From contig NZ_JAKRSA010000025.1 of the NCBI RefSeq assembly GCF_022402485.1, positions 1 through 37,821 on the forward strand: a stretch of 37,821 nucleotides of DNA, read 5' to 3'. Under the pieces are notes generated by a model. The model saw only the letters and a list, made by a program, of their open reading frames with translations. It did not search any database and was not told the origin of the DNA. Source of the stretch: Phenylobacterium sp. GTDB lineage: Bacteria > Pseudomonadota > Alphaproteobacteria > Caulobacterales > Caulobacteraceae. This document shows, in pieces, positions 8,678 to 18,162 of this stretch (position 1 is its first letter; each line of letters starts with the position of its first letter). Position numbers and translations under genes: made by a program.

Positions 8678-9685
8678 ATGACCGTCCGCGTCGCCATCAA
8701 CGGTTTCGGCCGCATCGGCAGGCTCGTCCTGCGCTCGATCATCGAGCATGGCCGCACCGACATCGAGGTGGTGGCCATCAACGATCTGGGGCCTGTGGAG
8801 ACCAATGCCCACCTGCTGCGCTATGACAGCGTGCATGGCCGCTTCCCCGGCGTGGTCACCGTGGCCGGCGATACGATCGATGTGGGTCGCGGGCCGATCA
8901 AGGTCACCGCCATCCGCGATCCCGCCGACCTGCCCCACAAGGAACTGGGCGTCGACATCGCCCTGGAGTGCACCGGCCTGTTCACCTCCAAGGACAAGGC
9001 CAGCGCCCATCTGCGGGCCGGTGCCAAGCGCGTGCTGGTCAGCGCACCCTGCGACGATGCCGACAAGACCATTGTCTATGGGGTCAACCATGGGGTCCTG
9101 ACCAAGGATGACCTGATCGTCTCCAACGCCTCGTGCACCACCAACTGTCTGGCCCCGATCGCCAAGGTGATCCACGACCTCTGCGGCATCGAGCGTGGCT
9201 ACATGACCACCATCCATGCCTATACCGGCGACCAGCCGACGCTCGACACCATGCACAAGGACCTCTACCGCGGCCGCGCCGCGGCCATGTCCATGATCCC
9301 CACCTCCACCGGCGCGGCCAAGGCCGTGGGCCTGGTGCTGCCGGAGCTGGCTGGCAAGCTGGACGGCTCCTCGATCCGCGTGCCGACCCCCAATGTCTCG
9401 GTGGTGGACCTGAAGTTCGTGCCGGGCCGCAAGGTGACCAAGGACGAGATCAATGCTGCCCTGCAGGCGGCTGCCGATGGCGCCATGAAGGGCGTGCTCG
9501 ACACCTCCAACGATCCGCTGGTGTCCATCGACCTGAACCACATTGCGGCGTCCTCCACCGCCGCCCTGCCGCAGACCCAGGTGATCGAGGGTCAGCTCGG
9601 CCGGGTTCTGTCCTGGTATGATAACGAGTGGGGCTTCTCCACCCGGATGAGCGACACCGCGCTGGCCATGGCCAAGCTGATCTAG
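8678..9685 (+). CDS. gap: Glyceraldehyde-3-phosphate dehydrogenase, type I
   Basis: Glycolytic/gluconeogenic enzyme converting glyceraldehyde-3-phosphate to 1,3-bisphosphoglycerate. The NAD-binding N-terminus reads [17 protein letters not shown], and the catalytic motif [12 protein letters not shown] places the nucleophile at Cys153. It continues with [10 protein letters not shown], the phosphate-site segment STGAAKAVG, and a C-terminal [12 protein letters not shown]. It is 335 residues, the normal length. The ATG has AGGAG about eight bases upstream. It opens a gap-pgk-fba run, the usual order in Alphaproteobacteria. The cofactor (NAD versus NADP) cannot be settled by eye. Confidence 0.97.
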   Translation: MTVRVAINGFGRIGRLVLRSIIEHGRTDIEVVAINDLGPVETNAHLLRYDSVHGRFPGVVTVAGDTIDVGRGPIKVTAIRDPADLPHKELGVDIALECTGLFTSKDKASAHLRAGAKRVLVSAPCDDADKTIVYGVNHGVLTKDDLIVSNASCTTNCLAPIAKVIHDLCGIERGYMTTIHAYTGDQPTLDTMHKDLYRGRAAAMSMIPTSTGAAKAVGLVLPELAGKLDGSSIRVPTPNVSVVDLKFVPGRKVTKDEINAALQAAADGAMKGVLDTSNDPLVSIDLNHIAASSTAALPQTQVIEGQLGRVLSWYDNEWGFSTRMSDTALAMAKLI

Positions 9686-9702
9686 AGTCGACCGCCGCCG
9701 CT

Positions 9703-9751
9703 GAGGGCCTCGACCCTGGGCCGCGGGCGGTCCTGGCGGGTCGAGGCCTTC
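9703..9751 (+). other. Intercistronic hairpin between gap and pgk
   Basis: A 14-bp stem (9703-9716 with 9738-9751, one G-T pair) built on GGCCTCGACCC/GGGTCGAGGCC encloses a 21-base GC-rich loop. No T tract follows, so it is not a standard terminator. It may stabilise gap mRNA or uncouple gap and pgk expression. Confidence 0.6.
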
Positions 9752-9782
9752 GCCCCTGCCCCTCTGGACCGCTTAAGGGCCC

Positions 9783-10973
9783 ATGACCTTCAAGACTCTC
9801 GACGACGTGGATCTTTCCGGGAAGCGCGCCCTGGTGCGGGTGGACTTCAATGTGCCGATGCATGAGGGCGAGGTGTCCGATGACACCCGCCTTCAGGCTG
9901 CGGTCCCGACCATCCAGAAGCTGCGCCAGGGCGGGGCCAAGGTGGTGCTGCTCGCCCACTTCGACCGCCCGAAGGGCAAGGTGGTGCCGTCAATGAGCCT
10001 GGAGCCCATCGTCCCGGCCCTGGCCAAGGTGCTCGGCGGCCCGGTGGCCTTCGCGGCCGACTGCGTCGGCGAGGCCGCTGCCGCGGCGGTGGACGCCCTG
10101 GGACCCGGCGGCGTGCTGCTGCTGGAGAATGTCCGCTTCCACGCCGGCGAAGAGGGCAACGATCCCGCCTTCGCCAAGGCCCTGGGTGCCCTGGGCGACC
10201 TATATGTGAACGACGCCTTCTCGGCCGCGCACAGGGCCCACGCCTCCACCGAGGGCCTGGCCCGCGTGCTGCCCGCCTATGCCGGCGAGCAGATGCGCCT
10301 GGAGCTTTCGGCCCTGGACAAGGCGCTGGGCAAGCCCGAGGGCCCGGTCCTCGGCATCGTCGGCGGCTCGAAGGTCTCGACCAAGCTCGACCTGCTCAGC
10401 CACCTGGTGACCAAGCTCGACAAGCTGGCCATCGGCGGCGGCATGGCCAACACCTTCCTCTACGCCCAGGGCCACGATGTCGGCGCGTCCTACTGCGAGA
10501 AGGACATGGCCGAGACCGCCCGGGACATCATTCGCCTGGCCGGCCAGCACAACTGCAAGCTCTTCCTGCCCCTGGACATCGTGGTGGCCGAGAAGATGGC
10601 ACCGGGCGCGCCGGCGCGAGTCCGCACCCTGGGGGCCGTGGACGAGCACGAGCGCATCCTCGACGCCGGCCCGGAGACGGTCGAGCGCCTCTGCCGGGCG
10701 ATGGACAATTCCAAGACCCTGATCTGGAACGGCCCGCTGGGCGTGTTCGAGATGCCGCCCTTCGACAAGGGCACCGTTACCGCGGCCCGCCATGCAGCCT
10801 CGCTGGTGAAAGCCGGCAAGCTGGTGGCCGTGGCCGGCGGTGGTGATACGGTGGCAGCTCTGAACGTGGCAGGCTGCGCCGATGACTTTACCTTCGTCTC
10901 GACGGCTGGCGGCGCGTTCCTTGAATGGATGGAAGGCAAGACCTTGCCCGGTGTGGCGGCTTTGAGCCAGTAA
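9783..10973 (+). CDS. pgk: Phosphoglycerate kinase
   Basis: Transfers phosphate from 1,3-bisphosphoglycerate to ADP. The 396-residue protein shows the substrate motif RVDFNVPM (about 19-26), [10 protein letters not shown], the [12 protein letters not shown] segment, and [15 protein letters not shown]. The hinge and nucleotide-binding half contains ILGGSK-like [21 protein letters not shown] and the glycine-rich [10 protein letters not shown]. The ATG follows AAGGGCCC closely. It lies 97 bases downstream of gap and 29 bases upstream of fba, so pgk and fba are likely co-transcribed. Confidence 0.97.
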   Translation: MTFKTLDDVDLSGKRALVRVDFNVPMHEGEVSDDTRLQAAVPTIQKLRQGGAKVVLLAHFDRPKGKVVPSMSLEPIVPALAKVLGGPVAFAADCVGEAAAAAVDALGPGGVLLLENVRFHAGEEGNDPAFAKALGALGDLYVNDAFSAAHRAHASTEGLARVLPAYAGEQMRLELSALDKALGKPEGPVLGIVGGSKVSTKLDLLSHLVTKLDKLAIGGGMANTFLYAQGHDVGASYCEKDMAETARDIIRLAGQHNCKLFLPLDIVVAEKMAPGAPARVRTLGAVDEHERILDAGPETVERLCRAMDNSKTLIWNGPLGVFEMPPFDKGTVTAARHAASLVKAGKLVAVAGGGDTVAALNVAGCADDFTFVSTAGGAFLEWMEGKTLPGVAALSQ

Positions 10974-11002
10974 GAGACAACAAGAGCAACGGATAGGCGG
11001 CG

Positions 11003-12088
11003 ATGGCCCGGATTACCCTGAGACAGCTTCTCGATCATGCTGCCGAGCACAGCTATGGCGTGCCGGCCTATAACATCAACAATATGGAGCAGGGCCTGGC
11101 GATCATGGAGGCCGCCCATGCGGTCAACGCGCCGGTGATCATCCAGGCCAGCCGGGGCGCGCGCTCCTACGCCAATGACATCGTGCTGAAGCACCTGATC
11201 GACGCCCTGGCGGAAATGTATCCGCACATCCCGATCTGCATGCACCAGGACCACGGGAACAACGAGGCCACCTGCGCCACGGCGATCCAGTTCGGCTTTA
11301 CCTCGGTGATGATGGACGGCTCGCTGATGGCCGACGCCAAGACGCCGGCCGACTACGATTACAACGTCAAGGTCACCCGCAACGTGGTGGACATGGCCCA
11401 CTGGGTGGGCGCCAGCGTCGAGGGCGAACTGGGCGTGCTGGGCAGCCTTGAGACCGGCATGGGCGAGAAGGAAGACGGCCACGGCTTTGAGGGCAAGCTC
11501 GGCCATGACCAGCTGCTCACCGATCCCGACCAGGCCGTCGAGTTCGTGAAAGCCACCCAGGTGGACGCGCTCGCCATCGCCATGGGCACCAGCCACGGGG
11601 CCTACAAGTTCACCCGCAAGCCGGACGGTGACGTCCTGGCCATGAACGTGATCGAGGAAATCCACCGCCGCCTGCCCAACACCCACCTGGTGATGCACGG
11701 CTCATCCTCGGTGCCGCAGGACCTGCAGGACATCATCAACCAGTATGGCGGCGAAATGCCCCAGACCTGGGGGGTGCCGGTGGAGGAGATCCAGCGCGGC
11801 ATCAAGCACGGGGTGCGCAAGATCAATATCGACACCGACAACCGGATGGCCATGACCGGCGCCATCCGCAAGGTGTTCGCCGAGAACCCCGGCGAGTTCG
11901 ACCCGCGCAAATATCTGAAGCCGGCCATGGACGCCATGCGGTCGGTCTGCCAGCAGCGGTTCGAGGAGTTCGGCTGCGCGGGCTGGGCCGACAAGATCAA
12001 GCCGCTACCGCTCTCGGTCATGGCCAAGCGCTACGCCGCCGGCGAACTGGACCCGAAGATCGGCGTCAGCCGCCAGGCCGCCGAGTAG
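11003..12088 (+). CDS. fba: Fructose-bisphosphate aldolase, class II (Calvin-cycle subtype)
   Basis: Zinc-dependent aldolase that joins or splits fructose-1,6-bisphosphate. The 361-residue protein has the class II metal motif HQDHGNN (81-87, His84 as a likely zinc ligand), [33 protein letters not shown] and KINIDTDNR. The length and the N-terminus [23 protein letters not shown] resemble the CbbA-like subfamily. That label is one of sequence family only; no Rubisco or phosphoribulokinase gene is visible here. It is the last gene of the rightward block and ends at a strong terminator. Confidence 0.96.
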   Translation: MARITLRQLLDHAAEHSYGVPAYNINNMEQGLAIMEAAHAVNAPVIIQASRGARSYANDIVLKHLIDALAEMYPHIPICMHQDHGNNEATCATAIQFGFTSVMMDGSLMADAKTPADYDYNVKVTRNVVDMAHWVGASVEGELGVLGSLETGMGEKEDGHGFEGKLGHDQLLTDPDQAVEFVKATQVDALAIAMGTSHGAYKFTRKPDGDVLAMNVIEEIHRRLPNTHLVMHGSSSVPQDLQDIINQYGGEMPQTWGVPVEEIQRGIKHGVRKINIDTDNRMAMTGAIRKVFAENPGEFDPRKYLKPAMDAMRSVCQQRFEEFGCAGWADKIKPLPLSVMAKRYAAGELDPKIGVSRQAAE

Positions 12089-12113
12089 GCTTCCAGGCAC
12101 GATCCCGAACGAG

Positions 12114-12148
12114 AAGCGCCGGCCAGGACCTCCTGGCCGGCGTTTTCA
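12114..12148 (+). terminator. Rho-independent terminator of fba
   Basis: A perfect 12-bp stem (12117-12128 with 12131-12142, CGCCGGCCAGGA arm) is followed by TTTTCATTTT. Flanking AAG/TTT can extend the stem. Confidence 0.92.
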
Positions 12149-12190
12149 TTTTGCATTCCGCTCATCAGCACGTGGCGCTGATGGAAGGCC

Positions 12191-12670
12191 CTAGCCTTCC
12201 ATCTCGCCCATGGCGCTCTGCATGAAGTTGGCTTCGCCAAGCGACTTCAGGAGCAGAAGCTGGGTTTCGAGGTAGTCGATGTGCTCTTCGGTGTCGGAGA
12301 GGATCTCGCGCAGCAGCTCGCGCGACACATAGTCGGCGACGCCCTCACACATCTTGATGCCCTCGATCAGGGTCGCCCGGCCGCCGGTTTCGACAGCGAG
12401 GTCAGACTCCAGGCATTCGCCGACAGTCTCGCCGACCTTGAGCTTGTGCAGGTCCTGCAGGTTGGGCAGGCCTTCCAGGAACAGGATGCGGTTGATGAGC
12501 TTGTCGGCGTGCTTCATCTCACCGATCGACTCTTCATAGACGATCTTGCCCAAACGGCGCAGACCCCAGTTTTCGAACATGCGAGCATGCAGGAAATACT
12601 GATTAACAGCAGTCAGCTCATTGGTGAGCACCGCATTAAGCATTCGGATAACAGCCTTGTCGCCCTGCAT
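12191..12670 (-). CDS. bfr: Bacterioferritin
   Basis: Iron-storage protein that forms a haem-containing 24-subunit shell and oxidises Fe(II) at a di-iron site. The 159-residue, all-helical protein shows the ferroxidase and haem residues at the expected places: Glu18 in [11 protein letters not shown], Glu51, the haem-ligand Met52 and His54 in SIGEMKHAD, and the later [12 protein letters not shown] and [13 protein letters not shown] helices. AGGAG lies about seven bases before the ATG. It is downstream of bfd on the same strand, with its own palindromic operator candidate in the 133-base gap, so bfr may also be transcribed separately. Confidence 0.97.
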   Translation of the reverse strand: MQGDKAVIRMLNAVLTNELTAVNQYFLHARMFENWGLRRLGKIVYEESIGEMKHADKLINRILFLEGLPNLQDLHKLKVGETVGECLESDLAVETGGRATLIEGIKMCEGVADYVSRELLREILSDTEEHIDYLETQLLLLKSLGEANFMQSAMGEMEG

Positions 12671-12748
12671 GTGTGGCTCCTTTCCTCACGCCGCGCACAG
12701 AATTGAGCGCAACCTCATGCGAAGTCCGCGCCGTGTCAAAGCCTATGT

Positions 12749-12764
12749 TTGCAAGTGATTTGCG
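12749..12764 (-). promoter_or_regulatory. Fur/Mur-like operator candidate upstream of bfr
   Basis: The sequence TTGCAAGTGATTTGCG is a near-palindrome with TGCAA/TTGC(G) half-sites. Just downstream on the minus strand a perfect TTGACA (12734-12739) could be the bfr -35, so the site sits immediately upstream of a plausible promoter. It matches the elements upstream of bfd and dps. Confidence 0.55.
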
Positions 12765-12803
12765 CTGTCGAAGATATCGACCGCAAGACCTTGGAACGCC
12801 CGC

Positions 12804-12989
12804 CTATTCGGCGGCGTAGCGCAGGGTCTGCTGCTGTTCCTGGAGGATTTCGCGCATGTCGCAGACGCACCGGGCGCACTGGGGCTTGGCGTCGCAGGCC
12901 TGGAAGATTTCCGCCGGCCGGCTAGCGCCCGCCGCGACGGCGGCGCGGACTTCGCGTTCCCGAATGCCATTGCAATTGCAGACGTACAC
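12804..12989 (-). CDS. bfd: Bacterioferritin-associated ferredoxin
   Basis: A 61-residue [2Fe-2S] protein that docks on bacterioferritin and donates electrons to release stored iron. Four cluster cysteines are visible in the typical pattern: Cys4 and Cys6 in MYVCNCNG and the pair Cys38-x2-Cys41 in QCARC; extra cysteines are at 32 and 43. The start is GTG at 12989, with GGGAG about eleven bases upstream. Another open frame overlaps this one on the same strand but has no family features. It lies directly upstream of its partner bfr, the usual pairing. Confidence 0.92.
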   Translation of the reverse strand: MYVCNCNGIREREVRAAVAAGASRPAEIFQACDAKPQCARCVCDMREILQEQQQTLRYAAE

Positions 12990-13042
12990 GAGCGGTGGTG
13001 CTCCCTGGGCGACGCCCTGACATTTACCAGATGCGAACGTCC

Positions 13043-13071
13043 TTGCAAGTCATTTGCAGATGAATTCGCAA
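13043..13071 (-). promoter_or_regulatory. Two overlapping Fur/Mur-like operator candidates upstream of bfd
   Basis: TTGCAAGTCATTTGCA (13043-13058) is nearly identical to the bfr site. A second palindrome, TTGCAGATGAATTCGCAA (13054-13071), overlaps its right half. They lie 54-82 bases before the bfd start in the divergent bfd/thiE region and could also affect thiE. Confidence 0.55.
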
Positions 13072-13143
13072 CTGACCTGGAGGGCAGCCTGTAGCCGGGG
13101 CACCCCCTCCCCTTCCCCCCGTCAGAGCGCTAGAAGCCATGGC

Positions 13144-13824
13144 ATGACCTCGCCCCCGGACTGCCGCCTCTATCTGATCACCCCGCCGGTCCTCAGCGAT
13201 CTGGCGGCCTTTGGCCATATTCTAGGCGGTGCCCTGGACGCCGGGGACGTGGCCGCCCTGCAGATCCGTCTGAAGGGCGCATCGGACGAGGTGATCGCCG
13301 CGGCCGTGGACGTGCTGATGCCGATCGCCCACAGCCGGGACGTGGCCGTGATCCTCAATGACCGCCCAGACCTCGCCGCCGCCTTGGCTTGCGACGGGGT
13401 GCATGTGGGTCAGGACGATCCCCCCTGCCGGGAGGCGCGCAGGATCATGGGCAAACACGCCATGATCGGCGTCACCTGCCATGACAGCCGCCATCTCGCC
13501 ATGGAGGCGGCCGAGGCCGGGGCCGACTATGTGGCGTTTGGCGCCTTCCATCCCACGACCACCAAGGACGCCTCGACCCGCGCTGAGCCTGAACTCCTGA
13601 CCATCTGGCAGGAGTCCATGGAGATCCCCTGCGTGGCCATCGGCGGCATCACCGTCGACACCGCAGAGGACCTGACTGCCGCCGGCGCCGACTTCCTTGC
13701 CGTCTCCGCCGGGGTCTGGACCCATCCGCTGGGCCCCGCCGTCGCCGTTCGGGAACTGAACGCGGCCATCGCCCGTGGGCTGGCCCGACGGGCCGTGGCC
13801 CAGCTCAATGCGGGAGAGGCCTGA
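13144..13824 (+). CDS. thiE: Thiamine-phosphate synthase
   Basis: Couples HMP-pyrophosphate and the thiazole phosphate to make thiamine phosphate. The TIM-barrel protein shows RLYLITPP at the N-terminus, then [51 protein letters not shown] and the phosphate-binding PCVAIGGIT. The frame is open from 13054, but that ATG lies inside the bfd operator region. The ATG at 13144 ([15 protein letters not shown]) gives the normal family start and 226 residues. No thiC, thiG or TPP riboswitch is seen nearby, so the pathway's other genes must be elsewhere. Confidence 0.93.
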   Translation: MTSPPDCRLYLITPPVLSDLAAFGHILGGALDAGDVAALQIRLKGASDEVIAAAVDVLMPIAHSRDVAVILNDRPDLAAALACDGVHVGQDDPPCREARRIMGKHAMIGVTCHDSRHLAMEAAEAGADYVAFGAFHPTTTKDASTRAEPELLTIWQESMEIPCVAIGGITVDTAEDLTAAGADFLAVSAGVWTHPLGPAVAVRELNAAIARGLARRAVAQLNAGEA

Positions 13825-13928
13825 AGCCTGCCTTGCCATAGGGCGGTGTGGCGACTAGGTTCCGCCGCCCATTTCCCGCCCGAGCGACGACCATCGCCGC
13901 CCGTCCCTTGCGCGCACTGGAACACACC

Positions 13929-14723
13929 GTGGCCACGCAGACCGCACTTCTGAAAGTCATGTCCGACGCCGCCCGCAAGGCCGCCCGCGGGCTCAACCGC
14001 GACTTTGGCGAACTGGCCGAGCTGCAGGTCTCCAAGAAGAGCGCGGCGGACTTTGTCTCGGCCGCCGACATCAAGGCCGAGCAGACCATCTTCGAGGCCC
14101 TGATGGCGGCGCGCCCGGGCTACAGCTTCCTCGGGGAAGAGCGGGGCATGATCGAGGGCACCGACAAGACCCACACCTGGATCGTCGATCCCCTGGACGG
14201 CACCACCAACTTCCTGCACGCCATCCCGCACTTCGCCATCAATATCGCCCTGGAGCGCCAGGGGGCCATCGTGGCCGCCCTCACCTTCAACCCCGTGAGC
14301 AACGAGCTGTTCTGGGCCGAGAAGGGCAAGGGCTGCTTCCTCAATGACCATCGCCTGCGGGTGGCCGCCCGGACCCGGTTCGATGAATCGGTGATCGCCA
14401 CCGGCATTCCCTTCCTCGGCCACGGACAACACGCCAAGTTCCTGAAAGAGCTGCATCAGATCAGCCAGCGGGTGGCTGGCGTTCGCCGTTTTGGCTCAGC
14501 GGCCCTGGACATGGCCTATGTGGCGGCTGGTCGGTTCGACGGCTATTGGGAGCGCGATCTCAACCGCTGGGACCTGGCGGCCGGGATCCTGCTGATCACC
14601 GAGGCTGGCGGCAAGGTGACCGATGCTGATGGGGGCGAAGACGTCCTCGCCACAGGCTCGGTCTGTACGGCCAATCTGGAGCTGCATCCGCTACTGCTGG
14701 AGCGCCTGCGCGCCGCCGCCTAG
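13929..14723 (+). CDS. suhB: Inositol monophosphatase family protein
   Basis: A Mg-dependent phosphatase of the IMPase/SuhB family. Metal-binding residues are visible: Glu70-Glu71 in FLGEERG, Asp87 and Asp90 in WIVDPLDGTTNF (84-95), and Asp215 in WDLAAGILLITEAGG. The chosen GTG at 13929 (VATQTALLKVM) gives 264 residues, the usual size. An upstream in-frame GTG at 13848 would add 27 Arg/Ala/Pro-rich residues not expected in the family. Substrate could be inositol phosphate, but bacterial members also act on other sugar phosphates or work as SuhB on transcription complexes. It stands alone between thiE and a glycerophosphodiesterase. Confidence 0.9.
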   Translation: MATQTALLKVMSDAARKAARGLNRDFGELAELQVSKKSAADFVSAADIKAEQTIFEALMAARPGYSFLGEERGMIEGTDKTHTWIVDPLDGTTNFLHAIPHFAINIALERQGAIVAALTFNPVSNELFWAEKGKGCFLNDHRLRVAARTRFDESVIATGIPFLGHGQHAKFLKELHQISQRVAGVRRFGSAALDMAYVAAGRFDGYWERDLNRWDLAAGILLITEAGGKVTDADGGEDVLATGSVCTANLELHPLLLERLRAAA

Positions 14724-14768
14724 GCTCCCTTTGATGCAACCGTCACATGGGGCGGCTAGAGCAGGTTC

Positions 14769-15803
14769 ATGAGCGCCATGTCCCGTCGCGCCTTTACGGC
14801 GTCCCTCCCCCTCGCCCTGGCGGCAGCCTCTGGCCAGGCCCAGGCGCGGCGATGGCCCCGCCCCCTGGTGATCGCCCATCGGGGTGCCAGCGGCGAGCGG
14901 CCAGAACACACCCTTATGGCCTATCAGCGGGCCATTGATCAGGGGGCCGACTATATCGAGCCTGACCTCGTGATGACCCGTGACGGCGTGCTGGTCGCCC
15001 GGCATGAGAACGAGATCGGCGGAACCACCGATGTGGCCGCCCGGCCGGAATTTGCCGCGCGCCAGACCCAGAAGGTGATCGACGGGGAAACCTTCAGCGG
15101 CTGGTTCACCGAGGACTTTACCCTGGCCGAGCTGAAGACCTTGAGGGCGCGGGAGCGCCTGCCCCACCTGCGCCCCGCCAGCGTCGCCTTTGACGGCCAG
15201 GCTCTGGTCCCCACCTTCCCGGAGGTGATCGACCTGGCGAGGACAGAGAGCGCCCGGACCGGCCGGACCATCGGGGTCTATCCGGAGATGAAGCATCCCA
15301 GCTATTTCGAAGGGCTCGGCCTGACCATGGGCGAGACCCTGGCCGCGGCACTGCGCGACAACAATATGGACCGCCGGGATGCGCCGGTATTCGTCCAGTG
15401 CTTCGAGGCTGCCCCGCTCCGGGCCTTCCGCGCCCGCAGTTCAGCGCCGACCGTGATGCTGATCGGTGAGGGCGACCTGTCGGACGTTGACCTGGCCGAC
15501 ATGGCGACCTTTGCCGATGGCCTGGGGCCGGAGATGAAGATGGTGCTCCACCTTGATCAGCCCGACCTTGCGGCGACCAGCCTGATTGCCCGGGCCCATT
15601 CGGCGGGGCTGAAAGTCCACCCCTGGACCCATCGGGCTGAGAACAACTTCCTGCCAGCCTCGCTTCAGCGCGGCACAGACCCGGCCGCCCATGGGGATTC
15701 TGCCACCTTGCTGCGCGCCCTCTACAGGGCTGGGGTCGATGGCGTATTCACGGACTTCACGGCCCTGGCCGTCGAGGTGCGGCGGGAGGTGTTCGGCGCC
15801 TGA
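14769..15803 (+). CDS. glpQ: Periplasmic glycerophosphodiester phosphodiesterase, Tat-type signal
   Basis: Hydrolyses glycerophosphodiesters to glycerol-3-phosphate and an alcohol, recycling phospholipid headgroups. The N-terminus MSAMSRRAFTASLPLALAAA with a following AQA cleavage-like site is a signal peptide; the SRRAFT motif suggests Tat export. The GDPD barrel is clear: VIAHRGASGERPEHT with His37-Arg38, DYIEPDLVMTRDG with Glu64 and Asp66, and His79 in ARHENEIG. Later landmarks are VPTFPEVIDL, GVYPEMKHP and KVHPWTHRAENNF. At 344 residues it resembles the GlpQ rather than the shorter cytosolic UgpQ type. A second ATG at 14778 is possible. It ends five bases before the convergent ABC gene. 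Confidence 0.92.
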   Translation: MSAMSRRAFTASLPLALAAASGQAQARRWPRPLVIAHRGASGERPEHTLMAYQRAIDQGADYIEPDLVMTRDGVLVARHENEIGGTTDVAARPEFAARQTQKVIDGETFSGWFTEDFTLAELKTLRARERLPHLRPASVAFDGQALVPTFPEVIDLARTESARTGRTIGVYPEMKHPSYFEGLGLTMGETLAAALRDNNMDRRDAPVFVQCFEAAPLRAFRARSSAPTVMLIGEGDLSDVDLADMATFADGLGPEMKMVLHLDQPDLAATSLIARAHSAGLKVHPWTHRAENNFLPASLQRGTDPAAHGDSATLLRALYRAGVDGVFTDFTALAVEVRREVFGA

Positions 15804-15808
15804 GGCCC

Positions 15809-17671
15809 TCAGGCGGCCTGGCCGAACTGCAGGGCCACCAACCGGGCATAGAGCCCGCCCTGGCCTGAAAGCTCGGCGTGGGTCCCCTGTTCGACCACCT
15901 GTCCCTGATCCATGACCACGATCCGGTCGGCCTTGAGGACGGTGGCCAGCCGGTGGGCGATCACCAGGGTTGTGCGTCCAGTCATGGCCTCGTCGAGGGC
16001 GATCTGCACCAACCGCTCGTTCTCGGCGTCGAGGGCGCTGGTGGCCTCATCCAGCAGCAGGATGGGTGCCTCTCGGATCAGGGCCCGGGCAATGGCCAGC
16101 CGCTGGCGCTGGCCGCCAGACAGGGACCTCGCCCGGTCCCCCAGAGGGGTCTCAAAGCCCTCAGGTAAGGCCTCGATGAAGGCTTCGGCCTGTGCCGCCC
16201 GGGCGGCGGCCAGGATGTCTTCAGGCTGGGCGTCAGGGCGGCCAAATGCGATGTTGCGGGCGGCAGTGCCGGAGAACAGCGGCGAGTCCTGCGCCACCAG
16301 GGCCATGCGTTCCCGCACCTCCCGGGGATCGGCCTGTCGCAGGTCCACCCCATCCAGATGAACGCTTCCCTGGTCGGGATCGTAGAAGCGCAGCAACAGC
16401 CGGAAGACGGTGCTCTTGCCGGCCCCTGATGGCCCCACCAGGGCCACCCGCTCGCCCGGGGCGACGCTCAGGCTGAAGTTCTGAAGGGCCGGCAGGTCCG
16501 GGCGACCGGGATAGGCGAAGGTGACGGCCTCAAAGCTCACCGCCCCCTGGGGCGGCCTGGGCAGAATGGCCGGCGTGGTCGGTGCCGCAATGCCAGGTCG
16601 GGCGTCCAGCAGGTCAGCAATGCGGTCCATGGCGCCGGCGGCCTTCTGAACATCCCCCCAGGTCTCCCCGAGCGCGCCGACTGCGCCCGCCGCCATCACC
16701 GCTAGGAAGGCGAACTGAAACAGCGCGCCCCAGCTCATCTCGCCGCGCAGCCCCGCGTGGACCCCGAGCCAGAAGATCGCCACCACCCCGCCGAACACCA
16801 GGGCGATCACCAGGGCGGTCATCACCGCCCGCGCGGTCATCCGCTGCAGAGAGGTGTCAAAGGCCCGCTCCACTGCCTTATCGAAGTCCCGGGCCGCAGC
16901 CGCCTCGCCACCAAAGGCCTGGACGGTCTCAAGGCCATCCAGGGTCTCCCCGGCCTGGCCCACCGCCTGAGCAAACTGGTCCTGGGTGGAGACTGTCAGC
17001 CGGCGCACCCGCCGCCCGAACAGGAACAGCGGCGCGATCACAAAGGGGAAAATCAACAGCACCAGCCCCGTCAGCCCCGGACTGACCCAGACTAGCAAGA
17101 TCAAGGCGCCGATCAGGGTCAGGAGATTGCGAAGGGCCACCGAGACTGAGGTGGCCATCAGGCTCTCGACGATCTGGATGTCGGTGGTCAGCCGCGACAG
17201 CACCTCGCCGGTGCGGGTGCGAAGGAAGAAGCCGGGATCCAGGGTCAGGATGTGGGCGTAAACCGCCTCCCGCAGATCGGCCACCACCCGCTCGCCGAGC
17301 TTGGTGACGAAGAAATAGCGAAGGGCCGAAGACAGGGCGAGCGCCAGGGCCACGCCGCCGATCAGGGCGAACCACAGATTGACCTTTGCTGGCGAGATAT
17401 CCGGCGACGTCAGGGCGTCCACCAGCAGGCGGACTGCGCCCGACAGCCCAAGGGTCGCTGCGGTGGCCGCCACCAGGAAGATCAGCGCCCCGATCGCCTC
17501 GCCCTTGCGCCGCCGCGCAAAGGGGATCAGCCGGCGCAGGGCCCCCACATTGCGACTGCGGGGCCGGCGCTCGGCGGCCTCCTGCAGGTTCTGAACGAGT
17601 TCGGCACCAACCCCAGGACGCCCCTGCGGCCCGGAGGCGGCGTCAGCGGAAATGTCGGCTGGCTGGCTCAT
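15809..17671 (-). CDS. ABC exporter half-transporter (fused membrane and ATPase domains)
   Basis: A 620-residue type IV (MsbA-like) ABC exporter half. About 40 N-terminal cytosolic residues precede six membrane helices (about 55-330; for example [20 protein letters not shown] and [14 protein letters not shown]). The ATPase domain holds Walker [10 protein letters not shown] (413-421), the Q-loop, the signature LSGGQRQR (517-524), Walker [13 protein letters not shown] (537-548) and the H-loop VIAHRL. It should work as a homodimer, exporting lipid, drug or peptide. Nothing in the sequence names the substrate. It diverges from rpmE and may share the 120-base promoter region. Confidence 0.93.
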   Translation of the reverse strand: MSQPADISADAASGPQGRPGVGAELVQNLQEAAERRPRSRNVGALRRLIPFARRRKGEAIGALIFLVAATAATLGLSGAVRLLVDALTSPDISPAKVNLWFALIGGVALALALSSALRYFFVTKLGERVVADLREAVYAHILTLDPGFFLRTRTGEVLSRLTTDIQIVESLMATSVSVALRNLLTLIGALILLVWVSPGLTGLVLLIFPFVIAPLFLFGRRVRRLTVSTQDQFAQAVGQAGETLDGLETVQAFGGEAAAARDFDKAVERAFDTSLQRMTARAVMTALVIALVFGGVVAIFWLGVHAGLRGEMSWGALFQFAFLAVMAAGAVGALGETWGDVQKAAGAMDRIADLLDARPGIAAPTTPAILPRPPQGAVSFEAVTFAYPGRPDLPALQNFSLSVAPGERVALVGPSGAGKSTVFRLLLRFYDPDQGSVHLDGVDLRQADPREVRERMALVAQDSPLFSGTAARNIAFGRPDAQPEDILAAARAAQAEAFIEALPEGFETPLGDRARSLSGGQRQRLAIARALIREAPILLLDEATSALDAENERLVQIALDEAMTGRTTLVIAHRLATVLKADRIVVMDQGQVVEQGTHAELSGQGGLYARLVALQFGQAA

Positions 17672-17686
17672 GAAATCCGTGCGCCC

Positions 17687-17715
17687 TTGCTTCAGGGCCG
17701 CCGTTTCTGTATACG
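17687..17715 (+). promoter_or_regulatory. Sigma-70-type promoter of rpmE
   Basis: TTGCTT (17687-17692), a 17-base spacer and TATACG (17710-17715) make a good promoter facing rpmE, giving a leader of about 70 bases. Confidence 0.6.
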
Positions 17716-17791
17716 CGCGGCTCGTTTGCGCACCGGGCCTGTCAGGTCAGGTGGCGCATCACCCGCTGCTCTTACGTCGGTTGTCCTCGCG

Positions 17792-18016
17792 ATGAAACAA
17801 GACACGCACCCCGATTATCACTTCATCACCGTGGTGATGACGGATGGCACGACCTATCAGACCCGGTCGACCTACGGGAAAGAGGGCGCGACCCTGAACC
17901 TGGATATCGACCCGAAGACCCATCCGGCATGGACGGGCGGTGCCCACACCCTGCTGGACCGCGCCGGTCGCGTGTCGCGGTTCAACGCCAAGTTCGGCGG
18001 CTTCACCCGCAAGTAA
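17792..18016 (+). CDS. rpmE: 50S ribosomal protein L31
   Basis: A 74-residue large-subunit ribosomal protein. [19 protein letters not shown], then [23 protein letters not shown] and the basic tail [12 protein letters not shown] are textbook alphaproteobacterial L31. The zinc-binding CxxC pair of the C+ type is absent, so this is a zinc-independent form. The open frame extends far upstream, but that part is antisense to the ABC gene; the ATG at 17792 is the family start. It is followed by a strong bidirectional terminator. Confidence 0.97.
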   Translation: MKQDTHPDYHFITVVMTDGTTYQTRSTYGKEGATLNLDIDPKTHPAWTGGAHTLLDRAGRVSRFNAKFGGFTRK

Positions 18017-18057
18017 GCGCCTGGCCTGCCCGACGGCGGGCGGCCGGCCTGGCTTAA

Positions 18058-18102
18058 ACAAAGAAGACGCCGCAAGCCCCAGGCCTGCGGCGTCTTCTTT
18101 GT
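18058..18102. terminator. Bidirectional terminator between rpmE and rcdA
   Basis: A perfect 17-bp stem (18058-18074 with 18086-18102, ACAAAGAAGACGCCGCA arm) with an 11-base loop. The A-rich left end and T-rich right end (TCTTCTTTGT) provide a U-rich RNA tail in both directions, so it can end both rpmE and the convergent rcdA. Confidence 0.88.
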
Positions 18103-18162
18103 GTCTTCAGGCTCGGCGAGTCTTCAAGTTCAGCCTTGGCCAGGCGATGGGGGTTGGCCCGG

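Noticed and set aside
10490..11698. A 402-codon open frame antisense to pgk and fba
   Set aside because: Same cause: long antisense frame over conserved genes, with no recognisable domain or ribosome site.
12743..13048. A second minus-strand frame overlapping bfd
   Set aside because: It has no start signal or family features; the 61-residue frame holds all the [2Fe-2S] ligands of bacterioferritin-associated ferredoxin.
13072..13143. TPP riboswitch upstream of thiE
   Set aside because: The short region before the thiE start lacks the conserved CUGAGA and ACCUGA-type core and is too small for the full aptamer.
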